Positions 5,043 through 7,847 of a DNA stretch of 7,847 nucleotides are shown here, piece by piece. Position numbers and translations under genes: made by a program. Numbering within the stretch: position 1 is the stretch's first letter; every line of letters begins with the position of its first letter. Where the stretch lies: positions 1-7,847 of the forward strand of contig CAZPNW010000062.1 of assembly GCA_964588175.1 (NCBI GenBank), read 5' to 3'. The notes beneath the pieces are model-generated. The model was not told the origin of the DNA. It saw only the letters and a program-made list of their open reading frames with translations, and did no database searches. Source of the DNA: JBAZTA01 sp964588175 (lineage in GTDB: Bacteria > Omnitrophota > Gorgyraeia > Gygaellales > Profunditerraquicolaceae).

Positions 5043-5291
5043 TTATTCGCCCTCAATCGACGCTAATATGGCTAATTTAGCATCTACCTCTTCAATATCA
5101 AACCTGCATCCCCAGACACAGCCGGCTTCTTTTTGAGCCAAGACTATCAAGCAATCGCGGAATTCATCTATGCCGATATGTAAACGTTTACCCAGTTTTA
5201 TTTCTGCCGCAACAACTTTAGTGAGCCCATTTCCCGAAGCGTTTTCTTTGATCTTATCGATAATACTCGCGGCAATCCCCCATTCATGCAT
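5043..5291 (-). CDS. HypA-like hydrogenase nickel-maturation protein lacking the zinc-ribbon domain
   Basis: This 82-residue protein begins MHEWGIAASI, the conserved HypA N-terminus in which the first residues, with His2, bind nickel. The following pattern (IKLGKRLHIGIDEFRDCL, then FDIEEV) matches the alpha/beta domain of HypA. HypA usually has about 110-120 residues with two CxxC pairs holding zinc. Here the frame ends right after the FDIEEV strand, with only a CVWGC cluster (C58, C62), and no CxxC code lies downstream in any obvious shifted frame. So the zinc domain seems absent, not frameshifted away. The start at 5291 is preferred over ATG 5306 because it restores MHE and has GGAGG eight bases upstream. 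It overlaps the protease gene by 8 nt and is the last gene of the hydrogenase operon. A role in nickel delivery is likely but not proven. Confidence 0.75.
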   Translation of the reverse strand: MHEWGIAASIIDKIKENASGNGLTKVVAAEIKLGKRLHIGIDEFRDCLIVLAQKEAGCVWGCRFDIEEVDAKLAILASIEGE

Positions 5292-5772
5292 AAAACCTGC
5301 CTCCATCCCCGGTTATCCCCGGGAACTCATTCTTAATGATCTCAGATAAGATATCCGGCACTTTGACCATGACCTGCTCGCTGATCTGTTCGGAAAAATC
5401 ATAGATTGTCCGCGCGCACACCGCATAGACAACGATCTGGCTTGCCGTAACCATGCCTGTCTGACGGGCAAGCTCCAGCATTTCAAGAAAACCGACATTA
5501 TGAGAACTTTGACGGTGTAAAGGGATAGTTTTAGGAAGATCCATCCTAAAACAATCACCCGGCTGGCGCGCGGGATCGCATATCACATCAATAATAATGA
5601 TCTTTTCATACCCCGGGAAGAAATCGATACAACGCCAGCCCGCATACGATGATTCAATAAAATCGACAAACTCAGACTTGACCCGGGAATAGACTTCCCG
5701 CGCGATCAAAAGTCCGGCAGCGTCATCACTGAGGATAGTATTGCCCAAACCGACAATAAGCGTCTTACCCAC
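5284..5772 (-). CDS. [NiFe] hydrogenase maturation endopeptidase (peptidase M52, HybD/HycI type)
   Basis: This 162-residue protease has the M52 start VGLGNTILSDDAAG. D17 occupies the position of the first nickel-sensing acid (Glu16 in HybD), D62 in IIIDVICD is the second, and H91 in SSHNVGF is the His. Members recognise nickel in the immature large subunit and cut after the His of the C-terminal DPCxxCxxH motif. The substrate should be the large subunit encoded immediately upstream, which still carries a 25-residue tail. The start is a GTG at 5772, 4 nt after the large-subunit stop, with AAGGGA upstream as ribosome-binding site; no ATG start suits the conserved N-terminus. Its stop overlaps the HypA-like gene by 8 nt. 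Length and all three metal-site residues are normal, so it looks functional. Confidence 0.93.
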   Translation of the reverse strand: MGKTLIVGLGNTILSDDAAGLLIAREVYSRVKSEFVDFIESSYAGWRCIDFFPGYEKIIIIDVICDPARQPGDCFRMDLPKTIPLHRQSSHNVGFLEMLELARQTGMVTASQIVVYAVCARTIYDFSEQISEQVMVKVPDILSEIIKNEFPGITGDGGRFYA

Positions 5773-5776
5773 TCGA

Positions 5777-7237
5777 TCAGTCCCTTCGCAGAGAATGCAT
5801 CACTTTACCGTGACTACTGTAAACATTCACGATCAACGGGGTTTCCCCGATAGCATGCGTGGCGCAGGAAAAACACGGGTCATACGCCCGGAAGGCCATC
5901 TCCACCATATTCAACAATCCGTCATTGACCTGCCCCTTCTTAATGATACCCCGTGCCGCGTCCCTAATTGACATACAGATCGCGGCATGGTTATTACAGG
6001 TAGCGACAATTAAATTAACCGCTTTGGTGATACCCGACCCATCAGTCTTATAATGATGGAACAACGTGCCCCGGGGAGCTTCCACCACCCCCACTCCTTC
6101 ATCAGGTATGTGAGAAGGAATAGTCCTTACCTGAGTGGATGTGATTTCAGGGTCCCTGCTCAATTGCAGCATACGCTCTGAGGCATAAAGCAATTCTATG
6201 ATCCGCGCCCAATGCATGGCCAGCGTATGATGGACCGGTTTACCGCCGAGAGCCTGATACATCTTATCATATTCAGCCTGCGCTAAAGGAGTAGCCATGC
6301 CGTCTGCCGCATTTAAACGGGCAAGAGGGGCGACCCGGAAAACCCCCGAATCCCTCCCTGTTTTAAAACCATGCCAGCCGATCTTCTTCAAATACGTGAA
6401 CTTCAAATACGTCCATGGTTGGACAACTTCACCGATATGCTCCAGGTAATCCTGCGGCTTGAATTTCAGGAATTCCTGCCCGTCAGGAGAAACAACCCTG
6501 ATATCGCCGTCATAAAAGTTGACCTTATTATCTTTGTCCACCAGCCCCATATAATATGTTTCCATATAATAAAGGTCTTTTGCCAGGATAAGGTCAACAT
6601 ATTGTTTATTCTTTAAGACAATATTTTCGAATATTTTTTGGGTGAACTGAGAAAACTCAACACAAGAGATCGATTTCTCCTCTATTGTCTTTCTTTCCTC
6701 CTCGTTCAGCGCTTTTGAACAACCTCCCGGAAGGCCGCAAACCGGCTGTGTTGCCCTGCCTCCGATAAGCGCCTGGATATCCTGCGCGTAGGCACGGTGT
6801 TTAATCACCTCTTTACCGATATCCAAACCGACTCTCGCTATGACTCCCAGGATATTGCGTTCGGAGGCGGGAGCATCAGGCCCGACTATAAAATCAGGGC
6901 CGGCCAAAGCGTAAAAATGAGCGATATGCGAATGGATCATATGCGCGCAATAAAACAATTCCCGTAATTTCTTTGCCGCAGCCGGCGGATCGACTTTATA
7001 TACCGCGTCGACCGCTTTCGCTGACGCCAAATGATGGGCCTCAGGGCATACTCCGCATATTTTCGGGGTTATTCTCGGCAATTCTTCAACATTCCTGCCT
7101 TCGCAGAATTTCTCAAAACCGCGCAGCTCCGGCACCTGGAAATAAGCATTCTCAACGTCGCCTTCGTCGTTCAAGAAAATATCGATCTTACCATGCCCTT
7201 CAAGCCTCGTAACAGGATCTATGGTAATTTTTTTCAT
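5777..7237 (-). CDS. [NiFe] hydrogenase large (catalytic) subunit, cytosolic group-3 type (MvhA-like)
   Basis: This 486-residue protein carries the NiFe active site. The N-terminal motif has C61 and C64 in KICGVCPEAHH; the C-terminal motif DPCFSCATH has C455 and C458 and ends at H461. Other catalytic features are E13 in RLEGHGK and the canopy Arg R389 in VEAPRGTL. It interconverts H2 with protons and electrons. Overall pattern (ITIDPVTRLEGHGKI start, ASERNILGV, IGGRATQPV) fits soluble group 3 enzymes, probably near MvhA; the exact subgroup needs a tree. A 25-residue tail after H461 should be removed by the protease encoded next. Lys59 replaces the Arg common two residues before C61. The ATG overlaps the small-subunit stop by 4 nt (ATGA), with AGGGG upstream. 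No signal peptide is present, as expected for a cytoplasmic enzyme. Confidence 0.95.
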   Translation of the reverse strand: MKKITIDPVTRLEGHGKIDIFLNDEGDVENAYFQVPELRGFEKFCEGRNVEELPRITPKICGVCPEAHHLASAKAVDAVYKVDPPAAAKKLRELFYCAHMIHSHIAHFYALAGPDFIVGPDAPASERNILGVIARVGLDIGKEVIKHRAYAQDIQALIGGRATQPVCGLPGGCSKALNEEERKTIEEKSISCVEFSQFTQKIFENIVLKNKQYVDLILAKDLYYMETYYMGLVDKDNKVNFYDGDIRVVSPDGQEFLKFKPQDYLEHIGEVVQPWTYLKFTYLKKIGWHGFKTGRDSGVFRVAPLARLNAADGMATPLAQAEYDKMYQALGGKPVHHTLAMHWARIIELLYASERMLQLSRDPEITSTQVRTIPSHIPDEGVGVVEAPRGTLFHHYKTDGSGITKAVNLIVATCNNHAAICMSIRDAARGIIKKGQVNDGLLNMVEMAFRAYDPCFSCATHAIGETPLIVNVYSSHGKVMHSLRRD

Positions 7238-7847
7238 TTAACGACCCCTTTAAGTATTGATTGAGCCAGGCTGAATTGATAAAAAGTCCCGATCGGGTCC
7301 TTAATATCAGAAACGATCCTCGCAATTTCCTGCTCATCATGAGAATCGATAGCGCAGGTGATCACGCTTAACATTTTTGCGCCCTGGTCCCTGATCCCCG
7401 GAGGCGGCCCGTAACAGCCGCGGCAGGGCATATTTACTTCCATACATTTGGCGCCGCATCCGCCCCGGGTAGCGGGGCCGCAACAAATAAGCCCCTGATC
7501 AAGCAGGCATTTCTTTGTGTCAGGGATCATCTCATGCGGACGAAAGAACTTTTTGATCTTCCTGTCAGAAGATCTCTCGCGGGGACACTCATCACAGAGC
7601 GTTTTTTCCAACCCGATCACCGAGCCTATAGGGGCAAGTGTATCCGAGGTGATCGCTTCAATGGTTTTGAGCACCCACTCAACTGTCGGCGGACAGCCGG
7701 GCAGGTAATATTCAACCGTAACTATCTCATCAAGAGGAAAGACTTTATCGTAGAATTTCGGGATTTCCAATACGCCTTCCGGCATCGCTGTCTTCATAGC
7801 AGGACGGATACCCTGCGGGTTATTGGTAGAAGGGGTGGTCTCATACA
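7234..7847 (-). CDS. [NiFe] hydrogenase small (Fe-S electron-transfer) subunit, group-3 type (MvhG-like), 5' end cut
   Basis: About 203 codons of the C-terminal part are present, and the frame is open to the window edge. An ATG at 7797 is internal, because the preceding codons (YETTPSTNNPQGIRPA) continue the family pattern and no ribosome-binding site precedes it. Visible motifs are YLPGCPPTVEWV, which carries a cluster ligand, then CDECPRE, and a Cys-dense stretch with ICCGPATRGGCGAKC and MPCRGCYGPPPG that should hold further Fe-S clusters, passing electrons between the NiFe site and a partner. The N-terminal proximal-cluster CxxC lies outside the window. The C-terminus resembles small subunits of soluble group 3 hydrogenases, not membrane-bound uptake enzymes. 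It overlaps the large-subunit start by 4 nt. The electron partner, such as a diaphorase, MvhD or Hdr subunit, probably lies upstream of the window. Confidence 0.9.
   Translation of the reverse strand, partial: YETTPSTNNPQGIRPAMKTAMPEGVLEIPKFYDKVFPLDEIVTVEYYLPGCPPTVEWVLKTIEAITSDTLAPIGSVIGLEKTLCDECPRERSSDRKIKKFFRPHEMIPDTKKCLLDQGLICCGPATRGGCGAKCMEVNMPCRGCYGPPPGIRDQGAKMLSVITCAIDSHDEQEIARIVSDIKDPIGTFYQFSLAQSILKGVVK

Noticed and set aside
7795..7797. ATG as the true start of the hydrogenase small subunit
   Set aside because: The frame stays open upstream to the window edge and the expected proximal-cluster domain is missing, so this Met is internal.
1..7847. CRISPR array, tRNA, rRNA or intact transposon
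   Set aside because: No regularly spaced identical repeats of CRISPR length, no recognisable tRNA or rRNA core sequence, and no transposase or recombinase ORF on either strand.

Overview
This window looks like a chromosomal segment from an anaerobic, H2-metabolising bacterium. Every gene I can support lies on the minus strand. No gene is diagnostic of a phylum. The mix of a cytosolic group-3-type [NiFe] hydrogenase, a minimal chemoreceptor, a soluble PAS histidine kinase and intergenic spacers full of short degenerate repeats resembles uncultivated anaerobic lineages such as Omnitrophota or Elusimicrobiota. That is only an impression from gene style; a marker gene or a database search would be needed.

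In transcription order (right to left): 7847-5043 is a tight hydrogenase operon. It holds the 3' part of the small subunit (cut by the window end), the complete large subunit with both NiFe Cys motifs and a 25-residue C-terminal tail, the M52-type maturation endopeptidase that should remove that tail, and a short HypA-like protein that keeps the Met-His-Glu nickel-site N-terminus but has no zinc-ribbon domain. Neighbouring genes overlap by 4 or 8 nt or are 4 nt apart. A consensus promoter (TTGACA-17-TAGAAT) then starts a TusA-family sulfur-carrier gene at 4930-4706. Next comes a chemoreceptor-like protein with a two-helix membrane hairpin and no extracytoplasmic sensor domain (4589-3396).

After a 272-nt spacer holding a long imperfect inverted repeat, a two-component pair begins at 3123. 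The 690-residue soluble histidine kinase has an unusual N-terminal module, a Gly-rich linker encoded by G-quadruplex-forming DNA, and PAS, HisKA and HATPase domains. It overlaps by 11 nt with a single-domain response regulator. The kinase promoter is so close to its ATG that the mRNA may be leaderless. A 350-nt non-coding spacer follows, a mosaic of heptamer tandem repeats, hairpins and an IS-end-like direct repeat. The left edge has a small MerR-type DNA-binding protein with its own promoter and the first 24 codons of a hydrophobic protein running off the window.

Functionally, the right half makes and matures a cytosolic hydrogenase. The left half senses and signals (receptor, kinase, receiver). 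Nothing in the sequence proves the two halves are linked, but shared strand and adjacency make a redox- or H2-related signalling role reasonable to test. I found no CRISPR array, tRNA, rRNA, intact transposase or clearly new multi-gene system. The most unusual items are the zinc-ribbon-less HypA-like protein, the kinase architecture with its G4-forming linker DNA, and the repeat-rich spacers.
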